From JAJYKC01 sp035545735 (lineage in GTDB: Bacteria; Acidobacteriota; Terriglobia; Bryobacterales; Bryobacteraceae): 64,000 bases of DNA. Position numbers and translations under genes: made by a program. Positions 40,644 to 49,643 of this stretch are shown piece after piece. The notes beneath the pieces are model-generated. The model ran no database searches. It was not told the DNA's origin and saw only the letters and a list, made by a program, of their open reading frames with translations. Each line of letters opens with the position of its first letter. Positions within the stretch are counted from its first letter, which is position 1. The stretch spans positions 10,723 through 74,722 of the forward strand of contig DASZXS010000037.1 of the NCBI GenBank assembly GCA_035545735.1, given 5' to 3'.

Positions 40644-40662
40644 GGGGCTTACTCCAAGCCCC
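40644..40662. terminator. hairpin between cspA-like gene and hydrolase
   Basis: Perfect 7-bp stem GGGGCTT/AAGCCCC with a 5-nt loop, 30 bp downstream of the cold-shock gene stop (minus strand). Read on the plus strand it is followed by TTCTTTGTT; on the minus strand the T tract is weak. A probable terminator of the cold-shock gene. Confidence 0.5.
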
Positions 40663-40692
40663 TTCTTTGTTCGGAAAATTGTGGATGGATAG

Positions 40693-40896
40693 TTAGGTGA
40701 GGCTGACTTGTTCGGCCTGCAGACCCTTCGGGCCGCGTTTTACCACAAAGGAAACCCGCGAACCTTCTTCGAGGGTGCGGTATCCGGACGATTCAATCGC
40801 GGAAAAATGGACGAAAACATCTTCGCCATTCTCCCGTTGGATGAACCCGTATCCCTTGCCGGCATTGAACCACTTTACTGTGCCAGTTTCTTTCAT
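40693..40896 (-). CDS. cold shock protein (CspA family)
   Basis: A 67-residue single cold-shock domain: TGTVKWFNAGKGYGFIQRE (RNP1 KGYGFI), EDVFVHFSAIESSGY (RNP2 VFVHF), then EGSRVSFVVKRGPKGLQAEQV. It binds single-stranded RNA/DNA as a chaperone. A long 5' leader is possible: a -10-like TATACT on the minus strand lies at about 40940-40945, roughly 45 bp before the ATG. Confidence 0.95.
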   Translation of the reverse strand: MKETGTVKWFNAGKGYGFIQRENGEDVFVHFSAIESSGYRTLEEGSRVSFVVKRGPKGLQAEQVSLT

Positions 40897-41076
40897 AAAT
40901 CTCTCTTTCTTGCTTTCAAAGTTCCGAATCTAGGAAGGAAAGTATAGCGGATGCGTTGAGGCGTTTCCGAAATTCCTGTCGTGCTTGATTCAAACTGTTC
41001 AACAAAAGCCTTTTTAGGGTAGCACGGCGCACGGAGCACGCGATGCCCGAAATTTAACGGAATAAGCTGCCGCATT

Positions 41077-41085
41077 TGCTATACT
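41077..41085 (+). promoter_or_regulatory. extended -10 promoter of the RRM gene
   Basis: TGC-TATACT is an extended -10 element about 100 bp upstream of the ATG at 41186, implying a leader of about 95 nt. No good -35 is present. The 289-bp gap between the two RNA-binding protein genes (40897-41185) holds nothing else that I recognise. Confidence 0.4.
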
Positions 41086-41185
41086 CAAATGTGAGTCCGG
41101 TTTGCCCGGTGCCAAAGATCACGCTAAGTTGTTGGATCGATGGATTTTCCCGCCCGCAAATGCGTTCAGAGTGCAAAGGAGCACG

Positions 41186-41530
41186 ATGAAAAATATTTTC
41201 GTTGGCAATCTTTCGTTTTCCGCCACGGAGGACGACCTACGGTCGTTGTTTGAACCATACGGGACGCTGGATCGGGTTACGATCATCACCGACCGTGACA
41301 CTGGCCGCTCGCGCGGGTTTGGGTTTGTTGAGATGGCAAACGGATCGGAGGCGGACGGAGCTATTTCCGGCCTGGATGGCCGGGAGTGGAACGGTCGCGC
41401 TCTCAAGGTCAACGAAGCTCTCCCGAAGACTTCAGGCGGCGGTGGCGGGCGATTCGCGGGAGGCGGCTTTGGAGGCGGAAAACGCCCAGGCGGCGGTGGC
41501 GGCGGCAAGCGACGCGAGCCACGCTGGTAA
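41186..41530 (+). CDS. RRM-domain RNA-binding protein, glycine-rich tail
   Basis: A 114-residue protein from the ATG at 41186, after AAAGGAGCACG. One RRM: RNP2 IFVGNLSF at residues 4-11 and RNP1 RGFGFVEM at about 44-51. The C-terminal 35 residues are Gly/Arg/Lys-rich (GGGGRFAGGGFGGGKRPGGG). This architecture is the bacterial single-RRM family related to cyanobacterial Rbp proteins, often cold-inducible. It stands back to back with the cold-shock gene, suggesting shared conditions of expression. Confidence 0.93.
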   Translation: MKNIFVGNLSFSATEDDLRSLFEPYGTLDRVTIITDRDTGRSRGFGFVEMANGSEADGAISGLDGREWNGRALKVNEALPKTSGGGGGRFAGGGFGGGKRPGGGGGGKRREPRW

Positions 41531-41697
41531 GGCTGCAAGTTCGAATTTTGAGGAGGCGGCCGGGCGCGCCGGAGAGTGTTATGCTCTTCTGGCCGCGCGG
41601 GCCCGTCCATTAGAATTGCGGGCAACGCATCAGGGAGTGATCCTGAGCTAAAACCACTCGAAGGCTCTCCGCGCTGCTCGCCTGAAAAGGAGTCTGT

Positions 41698-41931
41698 ATG
41701 GCACGCGGAAGAACAAGCTCACAAAAGCGGCAGCGGGAATTGGCGCGCATCGAGAAGCGCCAGGAGAAAGTGGCGCGTAAGGAATCGCGCAAGGCTAGTC
41801 CGGATTCCGATCTCGATGCGGCGCCGGAACTGGGCCCCGATGGGCTACCTTTGTACGGGCCGGTCCGCTTAGAGGACGACGACGAACTTCTGAGCCGTAT
41901 TGGCTTGTCCAGCACACTTACCACGAATTGA
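41698..41931 (+). CDS. small basic hypothetical protein
   Basis: A 77-residue protein with a good AAAGGAGTCTGT ribosome site. The first 35 residues are strongly basic and helical (RTSSQKRQRELARIEKRQEK, then VARKESRKA). The second half is acidic with Pro/Gly turns (LGPDGLPLYGPVRLEDDDELL). No known domain is assigned with certainty; small proteins of this layout recur in acidobacteria. Its end overlaps the convergent NarL-type regulator by 14 bp. Confidence 0.65.
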   Translation: MARGRTSSQKRQRELARIEKRQEKVARKESRKASPDSDLDAAPELGPDGLPLYGPVRLEDDDELLSRIGLSSTLTTN

Positions 41932-42550
41932 CGTGGAGAATGCCCCGCTGGATGGCTATGGTAACCGCCTGAGTTCTGTCGGAGGCGCCCAGTTTGCCGA
42001 GAATGTTCTGGACGTGAATCTTCACGGTTCCGCTCGCCGTCCCGAGGTGGCCGGCGATCTCTTTGTTTCCCAGCCCCCGGGCGACAAACGCCAGCACTTC
42101 TACCTCCCGCGGCGTCAGCGCGATTTGCGGGAAATATTCTGTAAGACGCTCGGAAACCTCGGTGGGGATCAGCCGGCGCCCCGCGTGAACGGTGCGAATA
42201 GCGCGGACTACTTCGGTGTGCACCATCTCCTTTAGCAGATAGCCGCGCACGCCGGCTTCGAGCGCCCGGTAAATATCCTGGTCGCCGTCATAGCTGGTCA
42301 AAGCGATAATCCGCGCGCTCGCAAACTCCTCGCAGATGGCCCGCGTAGCCATAATTCCGTCCATTTCCGGCATCCGCAGATCCAGCAACGCGACATCCGG
42401 CAGGTGCTGGCGGAACAGCTCCACCGCTTCGCGGCCGTTGCGCCCTTCCGCCACCAGGGTCATATCCGGCTCGTTCGCCAGAATCGAAGCGACGCCCTTT
42501 CGCACCAGCGGATGATCGTCCACGCAAATTATGCGAATCGCGTCCGGCAT
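41918..42550 (-). CDS. NarL/LuxR-type response regulator
   Basis: A 210-residue two-domain regulator. Receiver: CVDDHPLVRKGV with the acidic pair, phospho-acceptor Asp in VALLDLRMPEMDG, Thr switch IIALTSYDGD and Lys in GYLLKEM. The C-terminal LuxR helix-turn-helix is LTPREVEVLAFVARGLGNKEIAGHL and SGTVKIHVQNILGKLGASDRTQA. It is encoded 7 bp downstream of the propeller sensor kinase, which is its presumed partner. Confidence 0.95.
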   Translation of the reverse strand: MPDAIRIICVDDHPLVRKGVASILANEPDMTLVAEGRNGREAVELFRQHLPDVALLDLRMPEMDGIMATRAICEEFASARIIALTSYDGDQDIYRALEAGVRGYLLKEMVHTEVVRAIRTVHAGRRLIPTEVSERLTEYFPQIALTPREVEVLAFVARGLGNKEIAGHLGTASGTVKIHVQNILGKLGASDRTQAVTIAIQRGILHVNSW

Positions 42551-42557
42551 ATTTTTG

Positions 42558-45491
42558 TTACAGGTCCTTCACGGGAAGCTCTACGGAGACGGATGTTCCA
42601 CGTCCGGGTTCGCTCGCAAGCTCGAAATGCGCACCGATCTGGGTCGCGCGCTCTTTCATTCCAACTAAACCGTAATGGCCAGGCGCCGCGGCATGTCCGT
42701 TACGCGCTCCGGCCGCGGGTGCGAGAAAACCTTCGCCGTCGTCGCGCACCAGAAGCCGCAGAGACTTCGCGGTGGAGTGCAAATCGACTTCAATGCTTCG
42801 GGCACGGGAATGTTTCACCGAGTTTGACACGGCCTCCTGCGCGATACGAAGCAGGTTATACTCCACCTCGGCCGGCAGTCCCTTGGGATCCTTCTCCAAT
42901 TTGAGTTTCAGGCGAATGTCCTTGGTCTCCGTCATCTGCCTCGCCGCGGCCGCAATGGCCATTCCCAATCCGGCATCGCGGCCATGGACGCCGCGCAGGC
43001 CCGCGACGCTGCGCCGCGCCTCTTTCAAGCATGACCCGGCGTCGCGGATGATATCGAGCAGGGACTCCTTGTCTTCCGGACGATGGAGACGCGCCGAGAG
43101 CGCCTGGAGAGTCATCGTGATACCGGAGAATCCTTGAATCAAAGTATCATGCAGCTCGCGGGCGATACGGCTCCGTTCCGCAAGCACGAGTTCAAACTGC
43201 GCCCGCAGCCGGCGGATGCGAACCTGATAAGCCAGCCATGCGACGATCGCCGCCGCCAAAAGGCACAACGGAACGAACCACTTCCGCTGGTAAAAGCGGG
43301 GCGCTAAGGAAAAGGCGACCGCGCTTCCCGTTTCGTTACAGGTGCCATCGACGTTACAAACGGTTACGCGAAAGCGATAGTTGCCCGCCGGCAGGTTGGT
43401 GTAGAATGCCTCGCGGCGGGTTCCGGCGTTAATCCAGCCTTTATCGAACCCCTCCAGCGTATAGCGAAACGTGAGGCGTGCGGGGACCACGAAGCTCAGC
43501 CCGGTGTAGTGAAACTCCAGGTTTTTGCGCTCACTCGGGGGCAGCTTGGCGATATCGCCGGCTTTTTCGCTCTGCCCGTTCACGAGAATATCTTCAATTT
43601 CGACCGGCGGCGGCGAAAGGCGATGCAGCACGCGCCCGACGTCCAGCGCCAGGAGACCGCGGGTGGTGGAGAACCAGAGCCGTCCGTCGCGCATAGTCGC
43701 CGCGGCGGGCTGCACTCCGGACTTGCACTCGATCGTCCTTAGCCCGTCCATCGGACTATAGGGCTTGCTCTGTACGCGCTGGATGAGGCCGTCGGCGCGC
43801 TTAAGTAGCTCGGCACGCGGAACCATGAAGATTCCCTTGCTGCAAGCCATCCATAAACGGTCGTCCGCATCGGCGGTGATTCCATAAATCTCGTTATCGA
43901 AAAGGCCGTCGTGCAGGTAGTAGGAGAAGACGCGCCCGTTCCGCAGCAAGCGCAAGCCGCCCCCGATCGTGCCCATCCAGAGGAATCCGTCTTTGTCGCG
44001 GAAGAACGCATCCACATCGCGGACGGGTGCGCCGTCCTGCTGAAATTCGCGCAGGACTCCGTTTTCCACGACGTCCAGAGCGCCGCCTCCAGTGGCAATG
44101 AATAGCCGCCCGTCCCGGTCCTCGGCCAACGCCCGTACCGCCGACGACCAGTGCGGGGGCAGCCAAGCGGGGAAAGTAAAGGCGTCCCCGCGAAAGACGG
44201 CCAGCCCGGATGACGTCCCCACCAGGAGTTCCCCGTTGTGCGAACGGAACAGGCTCCGAATGTCGTTGGAAGGCAGTCCGGACGCCGTCGTGTAGGTCCG
44301 AACAACCCTGCCGTTGCGGAGGTGGTTCAACCCGCGCGATGTGCCGACCCACAGCGAGCCGTCGCCATCGCGTCCAAGAGCGCGGACCGTATCCGAGGCA
44401 AGTCCGTCCTTCGTTCCAAGGGCGCTAAACCGGCGGCCGTCAAATCGCGCCAGACCGGCGTCGAGCGTCCCGACCCAGACAACGCCCCGGCGGTCTTCCA
44501 GCACCGGCCCGGTATTGTTGCTCGGCACGCCCTCGCTTGCCGTGTAAGGAATGGAGCGCCCGTCCAGAAACTGGTTTAGCCCGTTCTTTGTTCCGGCCCA
44601 CACGGCCCCCTCGCTGTCTTCGAACAAAGCATACACCGCGCTTTGGGAAAGCCCGTTGCGCGAGCGGAAGCTTTCGATATCGCCGTTTCGCAGGCGCGCG
44701 AATCCGTCGTCGGTCCCGATCCAAATGCTGCCATCGTGGTCCTGCATGAGGCTGAAGATGCGATCGTCGGGCAATCCGTCCGCGTGCGAAAAGAGCTTTT
44801 CCTTTGCGTCGCGAAGACGGATCAGCCCGCCCGATGTCCCGATCCACAAGTCGCCGTTCGATGAGCAGAGCATGGTCCGCACAGAGGCGAAGGGAGGCAT
44901 CGAGTGCAGGGTATAGGAGGTGAAGCGGCCATCCTTCCACACGGTGAGGCGCGGTCCGTCTCCGGCGAACCAAATCGTTCCGTCTTTGGCCGCGCACCCG
45001 GTGCGGGCACGGGCGAGTGGCGCTTGCCGGAAGGCCGTAAAATGCCCGCCCGTAAAGCGCGACAGCCCTTCCGAAGTGCAAACCCAGAGTTCGCCGTCCT
45101 TGCCGGGTACAACGCAGCGGACCGCATTCGAAGGGAGGCCGTTCGAATGCGAGAACCTGGACAATACTCCGTCGCGCATGCGCAACAGTCCGCTGTCGCT
45201 GGTGGCGATCCACAGATTCCCCTTGGCGTCCTGTTCGAGTTGGCGCACCCAGATGTCGTCCGCGGCCGGGGAGAAGCGAACGCCGTCGAAACGCACCAGT
45301 CCGGTCTGCGTGCCCAGCCAGAGGTAGCCATCCGGCGTTTGCGTGATGGCGTAAATGGTGCCGGGCGGGAGGCCCTGTTGCGTCTGCCAGATCCGGTGGA
45401 GATACTGCGTGAGTGCCCGGTCCGGCGTCAGCGCGTACGACGAGGCTGAGGCACACAAAAGCATCAGGACGCCGGAAACGTACGCTCGCAC
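42558..45491 (-). CDS. periplasmic-propeller sensor histidine kinase (Reg_prop, Y_Y_Y, HisKA_3)
   Basis: A 977-residue kinase. Signal peptide 1-21. Residues about 25-640 contain some 14 Reg_prop repeats (pattern LW-x-GT-x-x-GL-x-R, e.g. GYLWLGTQTGLVRFDG), predicted as two seven-bladed propellers. Y_Y_Y domain about 650-735, one membrane helix about 745-765, then HisKA_3 with the phospho-His in RIARELHDTLIQGFSG and a HATPase with DDGEGFL. It probably senses a polysaccharide fragment outside, as in hybrid two-component systems of Bacteroidota, but here the regulator is a separate NarL-type protein. Divergent from ackA. Confidence 0.94.
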   Translation of the reverse strand: MRAYVSGVLMLLCASASSYALTPDRALTQYLHRIWQTQQGLPPGTIYAITQTPDGYLWLGTQTGLVRFDGVRFSPAADDIWVRQLEQDAKGNLWIATSDSGLLRMRDGVLSRFSHSNGLPSNAVRCVVPGKDGELWVCTSEGLSRFTGGHFTAFRQAPLARARTGCAAKDGTIWFAGDGPRLTVWKDGRFTSYTLHSMPPFASVRTMLCSSNGDLWIGTSGGLIRLRDAKEKLFSHADGLPDDRIFSLMQDHDGSIWIGTDDGFARLRNGDIESFRSRNGLSQSAVYALFEDSEGAVWAGTKNGLNQFLDGRSIPYTASEGVPSNNTGPVLEDRRGVVWVGTLDAGLARFDGRRFSALGTKDGLASDTVRALGRDGDGSLWVGTSRGLNHLRNGRVVRTYTTASGLPSNDIRSLFRSHNGELLVGTSSGLAVFRGDAFTFPAWLPPHWSSAVRALAEDRDGRLFIATGGGALDVVENGVLREFQQDGAPVRDVDAFFRDKDGFLWMGTIGGGLRLLRNGRVFSYYLHDGLFDNEIYGITADADDRLWMACSKGIFMVPRAELLKRADGLIQRVQSKPYSPMDGLRTIECKSGVQPAAATMRDGRLWFSTTRGLLALDVGRVLHRLSPPPVEIEDILVNGQSEKAGDIAKLPPSERKNLEFHYTGLSFVVPARLTFRYTLEGFDKGWINAGTRREAFYTNLPAGNYRFRVTVCNVDGTCNETGSAVAFSLAPRFYQRKWFVPLCLLAAAIVAWLAYQVRIRRLRAQFELVLAERSRIARELHDTLIQGFSGITMTLQALSARLHRPEDKESLLDIIRDAGSCLKEARRSVAGLRGVHGRDAGLGMAIAAAARQMTETKDIRLKLKLEKDPKGLPAEVEYNLLRIAQEAVSNSVKHSRARSIEVDLHSTAKSLRLLVRDDGEGFLAPAAGARNGHAAAPGHYGLVGMKERATQIGAHFELASEPGRGTSVSVELPVKDL

Positions 45492-45569
45492 GGAGAATTC
45501 CTGTGTCTATTCTCGCGCAGATGCCGCCCGCGATGCGAAAATCACAGAGTCCGCCGCGGGTTTTGCGAT

Positions 45570-46766
45570 ATGAAAATACTGGTCCTGAACTGCGGGTCCT
45601 CATCGTTGAAATTTCAACTGATCGAAACGGTGGGGGAGCGGGTCCTTGCCCATGGGCGCGTAGAACGGATCGGAGAGCAGGATGCGGGCATTCAATTCGC
45701 GGCCGCCGGAGGGAGTGAAAAGCGCGAGACCCGCCGCGTGGAGGACCACTCGGCGGCCATCGCGTCCGCGTTTGATTTTCTGAAGGAGGAGGCAAAGGTA
45801 ACCGGCGGCCTCGAAGAAATTACCGGTGTCGGACACCGGATCGTTCACGGCGGCGACCGTTTCACCGCGTCGGTTCTCATCACCGCCGGCGTGCTGCGCG
45901 AAATCGAGAGCGTCAGCCGCTTGGCCCCGCTGCACAATCCGCACAACCTGAAGGGTTACTATGCGAGCCGCTCGCTCCTCCCCGAAGCCCGGCAGGTTGC
46001 GGTGTTCGACACCGCGTTTCATCACACGCTGCCGGCCCGGGCGTTTCTGTACGGACTACCTTACGAATACTACCAGCGCGAGAAATTGCGGCGGTACGGA
46101 TTTCATGGCACTTCCCATCGCTTCGTGTCCGGGCGCTACGCACAGATCCGCGGGCGGGGAAACGACAGGATTATCACCTGCCACCTGGGCAATGGCTGTT
46201 CCATCTGCGCCGTCGCTGAAGGAAAATCCATCGATACCTCCATGGGTTTTACGCCCATGGAAGGCCTCCTGATGGGGACGCGGTCCGGCGATCTTGACCC
46301 CGGAGCAGTGCTCTACCTTTTGGATCGCGCCGGGGACGGGAGCCGGGAGGTCGGCGAAGTTTTGAACGGCAAGTCCGGTCTTGCGGGCGTTTCGGGCTTG
46401 TCGCCGGACATGCGTGATGTGCTGGACTCCGCCGCCAAAGGAAATGAGCGGGCGCAAATCGCCATCGATCTCTTTTGTTACCGCGTGATCAAATATGCCG
46501 GCGCGTATCATGCCGCGTTGGACGGCGCGACCGCTTTGGTATTCGCCGGCGGCATCGGCGAGAATTCACCCGAGATACGGCAGCGCGTCTGCCGCGGGCT
46601 CCGGGCGATTGGCGTCACAATCGACGAAACACGCAACCAAAACACTCGCGGCGAGGAGGCTCGCATCAGCGTGCCGGATTCCTTCATCGATGTCTGGGTG
46701 ATCCCGACGAACGAGGAGTTGCTCATCGCGCAGGACACCGCCGGGCTCATCGAAGCCGGCGGTTGA
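45570..46766 (+). CDS. ackA: acetate kinase
   Basis: A 398-residue enzyme of normal length: MKILVLNCGSSSLKFQLIE, GVGHRIVHGGDRF, AVFDTAFHHTLP, RRYGFHGTSHRFVS and the phosphate loop IITCHLGNGCSICAV. C-terminal LVFAGGIGENSPEIR is also present. It interconverts acetyl phosphate plus ADP and acetate plus ATP. No pta is next to it. About 15 bp of the upstream gap contain no obvious ribosome site. Confidence 0.96.
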   Translation: MKILVLNCGSSSLKFQLIETVGERVLAHGRVERIGEQDAGIQFAAAGGSEKRETRRVEDHSAAIASAFDFLKEEAKVTGGLEEITGVGHRIVHGGDRFTASVLITAGVLREIESVSRLAPLHNPHNLKGYYASRSLLPEARQVAVFDTAFHHTLPARAFLYGLPYEYYQREKLRRYGFHGTSHRFVSGRYAQIRGRGNDRIITCHLGNGCSICAVAEGKSIDTSMGFTPMEGLLMGTRSGDLDPGAVLYLLDRAGDGSREVGEVLNGKSGLAGVSGLSPDMRDVLDSAAKGNERAQIAIDLFCYRVIKYAGAYHAALDGATALVFAGGIGENSPEIRQRVCRGLRAIGVTIDETRNQNTRGEEARISVPDSFIDVWVIPTNEELLIAQDTAGLIEAGG

Positions 46767-46814
46767 CCGGCTAGACTGTCCCATCCGGACGCGCGCGATG
46801 GCAAACTCAACAGT

Positions 46815-47822
46815 ATGGCTCAAAAACTTCGCTTCGGCGTGCTGGGTGCGGCCGGTATCGCCATCAAGAAAGTCATTCCCGCGATGCAAAAAGGCGAGTG
46901 GTGCGAAATCACCGCGATCGCATCGCGCGACGGCGAGAAAGCGCGGAACGCCGGGCGGAGCCTGGGGATTCCGAAAGCCTACGCGTCTTACGAGGCGCTG
47001 CTCGCGGATCCGGAGGTTGACGCGGTCTACAACCCGCTTCCCAACCATTTGCATCTGCCATGGTCGGTGCGGGCGGCCGAAGCGGGGAAGCATGTGCTTT
47101 GTGAAAAACCGCTGACAATGGACGCGGCCGAAGCACGCCAACTGATTGCCGTCCGCGACCGCTGCGGCGTACGGATGGGGGAGGCGTTCATGGTCCGGAC
47201 TCATCCCCAATGGCTGCGCGCGCGGGAAATTGTGCGCTCCGGCGAGATCGGCGATCTGCGCGCCGTCTCGGGCGCTTTTAGCTATTTCAATAACGACCCA
47301 TCCAACATCCGTAACATTCCCGAATACGGCGGCGGAGGAATTATGGATATCGGATGCTATCCGATTTTCACCTCGCGCTTTCTGTTCGGGGAAGAGCCCA
47401 GGCGCGCGATCGGCCTGGTAGAGTTGGACCCCGGGTTGAAAACCGACCGGCTCGCCTCGGCGATCCTGGATTTTCCTTCCGGGCAGGCCGTCTTCGTTTG
47501 TAGTACGCAATTGGTGCCTTATCAGCGTATGCAGGTTCTTGGAACGAAGGGGCGCATCGAAATTGAAATTCCATTCAATGCGCCGCCGGACCGGCCAACC
47601 CGTATCTTCGTGGACATGGGAGGCGATCTCTCCGGCTCCGGCATTCGTGTTGAGGAGTTTCCGGTCTGCGATCAATATACGATCCAGGGAGATGCCTTCT
47701 CTCGCGCGGTCCTCGAAGGCCGCGACGTGCCGGTCCCGCTCGAGAGCGCTCTCGAAAACATGCGGATCATCGACGCGCTCCGGAATTCGGCCCGGTCCGG
47801 GCGCTGGGAGCCGCTAATTTGA
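46815..47822 (+). CDS. cytosolic Gfo/Idh/MocA family dehydrogenase
   Basis: A 335-residue protein without signal peptide. Rossmann motif RFGVLGAAGIAIKKVIPAM, then ASRDGEKARNAG, YNPLPNHLHLPWSV, and CEKPLTMDAAEA with the conserved Lys. C-terminal sheet: GGGGIMDIGCYPIFTSRFLFGEEP, with Asp and Tyr of the D-x-x-x-Y catalytic set. The pattern GIMDIGCY is typical of glucose-fructose oxidoreductase or D-xylose dehydrogenase-like members, so an aldose dehydrogenase is plausible. It follows ackA at 49 bp. Confidence 0.92.
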   Translation: MAQKLRFGVLGAAGIAIKKVIPAMQKGEWCEITAIASRDGEKARNAGRSLGIPKAYASYEALLADPEVDAVYNPLPNHLHLPWSVRAAEAGKHVLCEKPLTMDAAEARQLIAVRDRCGVRMGEAFMVRTHPQWLRAREIVRSGEIGDLRAVSGAFSYFNNDPSNIRNIPEYGGGGIMDIGCYPIFTSRFLFGEEPRRAIGLVELDPGLKTDRLASAILDFPSGQAVFVCSTQLVPYQRMQVLGTKGRIEIEIPFNAPPDRPTRIFVDMGGDLSGSGIRVEEFPVCDQYTIQGDAFSRAVLEGRDVPVPLESALENMRIIDALRNSARSGRWEPLI

Positions 47823-47858
47823 GGGAAACAGAACGTAATTTAGGATCATCAAGATAAC

Positions 47859-49604
47859 ATGCGTTGGAAAGCCCCGGCCGCCCTTGCCGTTGTACTTAGC
47901 GTTCCAGCGTGGGGGCAGATCCTTTCTCTCACGCCAAACCCGGCGAATTCCGGAGCCAACGCGGCTGGGGCGGACGATGCGCCCTATGGCCGCGTGAGCC
48001 CGCGCGCGACCGTGATCAATTTCCTGGATGCTTCGCAATCCCGCAATTGGGGGCGCGCGCTGCGCTATCTGGAGATTCCGCCCAAATTAAGCACGGCGGA
48101 TCTCGAAAGGCTGCCGCGGCGCTTGAAGTATGTTCTCGACAACCAGGTCATTAATCTCAACAAGCTAAGCAGCGACCCGGCGGGAAGTTTGGATGACGGG
48201 CTTCCTCCCGATACCGAGCGAATCGTCACCGTGAAGATGGAAACCGGAACCGCGGATATTCTCCTCCATCGCGCGAAGAACGGGAATGGGGATGTGTGGC
48301 TTTTTTCGGAAGCCACGATGCAGATGGTTCCGAAAATGGCGGCGGAGGTCGACCGTCCGGCGATCGAAAAGTACCTGCCCAAGCTTCTGACCCGGAGAAC
48401 GCCGGTGTTTTCCCTGCGCTTCTGGCAATTGCTGGCGCTGCTGATTGCGGTTCCCGTCGCTTTGGCGCTTTCGTCGCTGTTCACGCGGCTGTTGATCCTG
48501 ATTCTGCGGCCGCTCATTCTCGCGATCACGAAAGAGCGGGCGGGCGAGCGTCTGAAAGCCATCCAGATGCCCATCCGGCTGATCGTGCTCGTGCTCGTGC
48601 TGCACACGGTGGCGTACTCCATCTTGTCGCTTCCGGTTCTCGCGCGCCAGTTGCTGATCAATCTCGCGACGATCTCGACGGTGGTTTTACTCGCGTGGCT
48701 CATCACGCGGCTGATCGAGATCTCCGCTCAACTCACGAGCACTCGATTGTTGCGCTCGCGCCAGGCCGGAAGCATGGCGGTCATGCAGTTGTTCCGGCGC
48801 TTGTTGAAGGCCTGCGTTGTTGGCATCGCCGCATTGGTCGTCATGGAGCGCCTGGGGGTGAATCTAACCGCCGTGCTGGCCGGAGTCAGCGTGGTGGGCA
48901 TCGCCATCGCGCTGGCCGCGCAAAAAACGCTGGAAAACCTGTTTGGCGGCATCATGATCATTACCGACCAGCCCATCCGCGTCGGCGACTACTGCAAGTT
49001 CGGAACCCAGGGCGGCACGGTCGAAGATATCGGCCTGCGCTCCACGCGCTTTCGCACGCCGGAGCGTACCGTCGTCTCGGTGCCGAACGGGCAACTGGCG
49101 GCAATGAATCTTGAAAACTTCGCCGAGCGCGACAAGATGCTTTTCAATCCTGTAATCGGATTGCGCTACGAGAGCACGGCGGACCAGGTTCGCTACGTCC
49201 TCGCCGAAATCCGCCGCCTGCTTTATGCTCATCCCAAGGTGGAGACGGCCAGCGCCCGCGTGCGGTTCACCAAGTTCGCGGATTCGTCAATCAATCTGGA
49301 GGTTTTCTCGTACGTCACCACGCGCGACTACAATGAATTCCTCGCTATTCAGGAGGATCTCCTCCTGCGCGTGATGGACATCGTGGAGACGGCGGGCTCG
49401 GGATTTGCATTCCCGTCCCAGACGTTGTATTTCGGCAAGGACACCGGCCTCGATCCCGCGAAGACCCAGGCTGCGCTTAAAACCGTGGAAGACTGGCGGG
49501 AGAAGAAAGCGCTGCCGTTTCCGGACTACCACCCTTCGGAGATCGCCGAATTCGAAAACAAGCTGCCCTATCCGCCCCCGGAATCGGCGCAAGCGGACGC
49601 CTGA
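47859..49604 (+). CDS. MscS-family mechanosensitive ion channel
   Basis: A 581-residue protein. Signal peptide about 1-20. A periplasmic domain (about 35-180) is shared with other long MscS-like proteins. Four or five membrane helices follow (about 185-370), the last being the pore helix NLTAVLAGVSVVGIAIALAAQKTLENLFGGIMII. The beta domain begins DQPIRVGDYCKFGTQGGTVEDIGLRSTRFRT and VSVPNGQLAAMNLENFAERD. It should open on membrane tension to release solutes. No gene near it points to a more specific role. Confidence 0.93.
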   Translation: MRWKAPAALAVVLSVPAWGQILSLTPNPANSGANAAGADDAPYGRVSPRATVINFLDASQSRNWGRALRYLEIPPKLSTADLERLPRRLKYVLDNQVINLNKLSSDPAGSLDDGLPPDTERIVTVKMETGTADILLHRAKNGNGDVWLFSEATMQMVPKMAAEVDRPAIEKYLPKLLTRRTPVFSLRFWQLLALLIAVPVALALSSLFTRLLILILRPLILAITKERAGERLKAIQMPIRLIVLVLVLHTVAYSILSLPVLARQLLINLATISTVVLLAWLITRLIEISAQLTSTRLLRSRQAGSMAVMQLFRRLLKACVVGIAALVVMERLGVNLTAVLAGVSVVGIAIALAAQKTLENLFGGIMIITDQPIRVGDYCKFGTQGGTVEDIGLRSTRFRTPERTVVSVPNGQLAAMNLENFAERDKMLFNPVIGLRYESTADQVRYVLAEIRRLLYAHPKVETASARVRFTKFADSSINLEVFSYVTTRDYNEFLAIQEDLLLRVMDIVETAGSGFAFPSQTLYFGKDTGLDPAKTQAALKTVEDWREKKALPFPDYHPSEIAEFENKLPYPPPESAQADA

Positions 49605-49643
49605 AGAGGCTGGACAAAGGTGCCGCATTCCCGTCACAATTGA

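Noticed and set aside
44440..45795. A 451-codon minus-strand frame overlapping the propeller kinase
   Set aside because: Same strand but shifted frame inside the kinase gene; Arg/Pro-rich nonsense.
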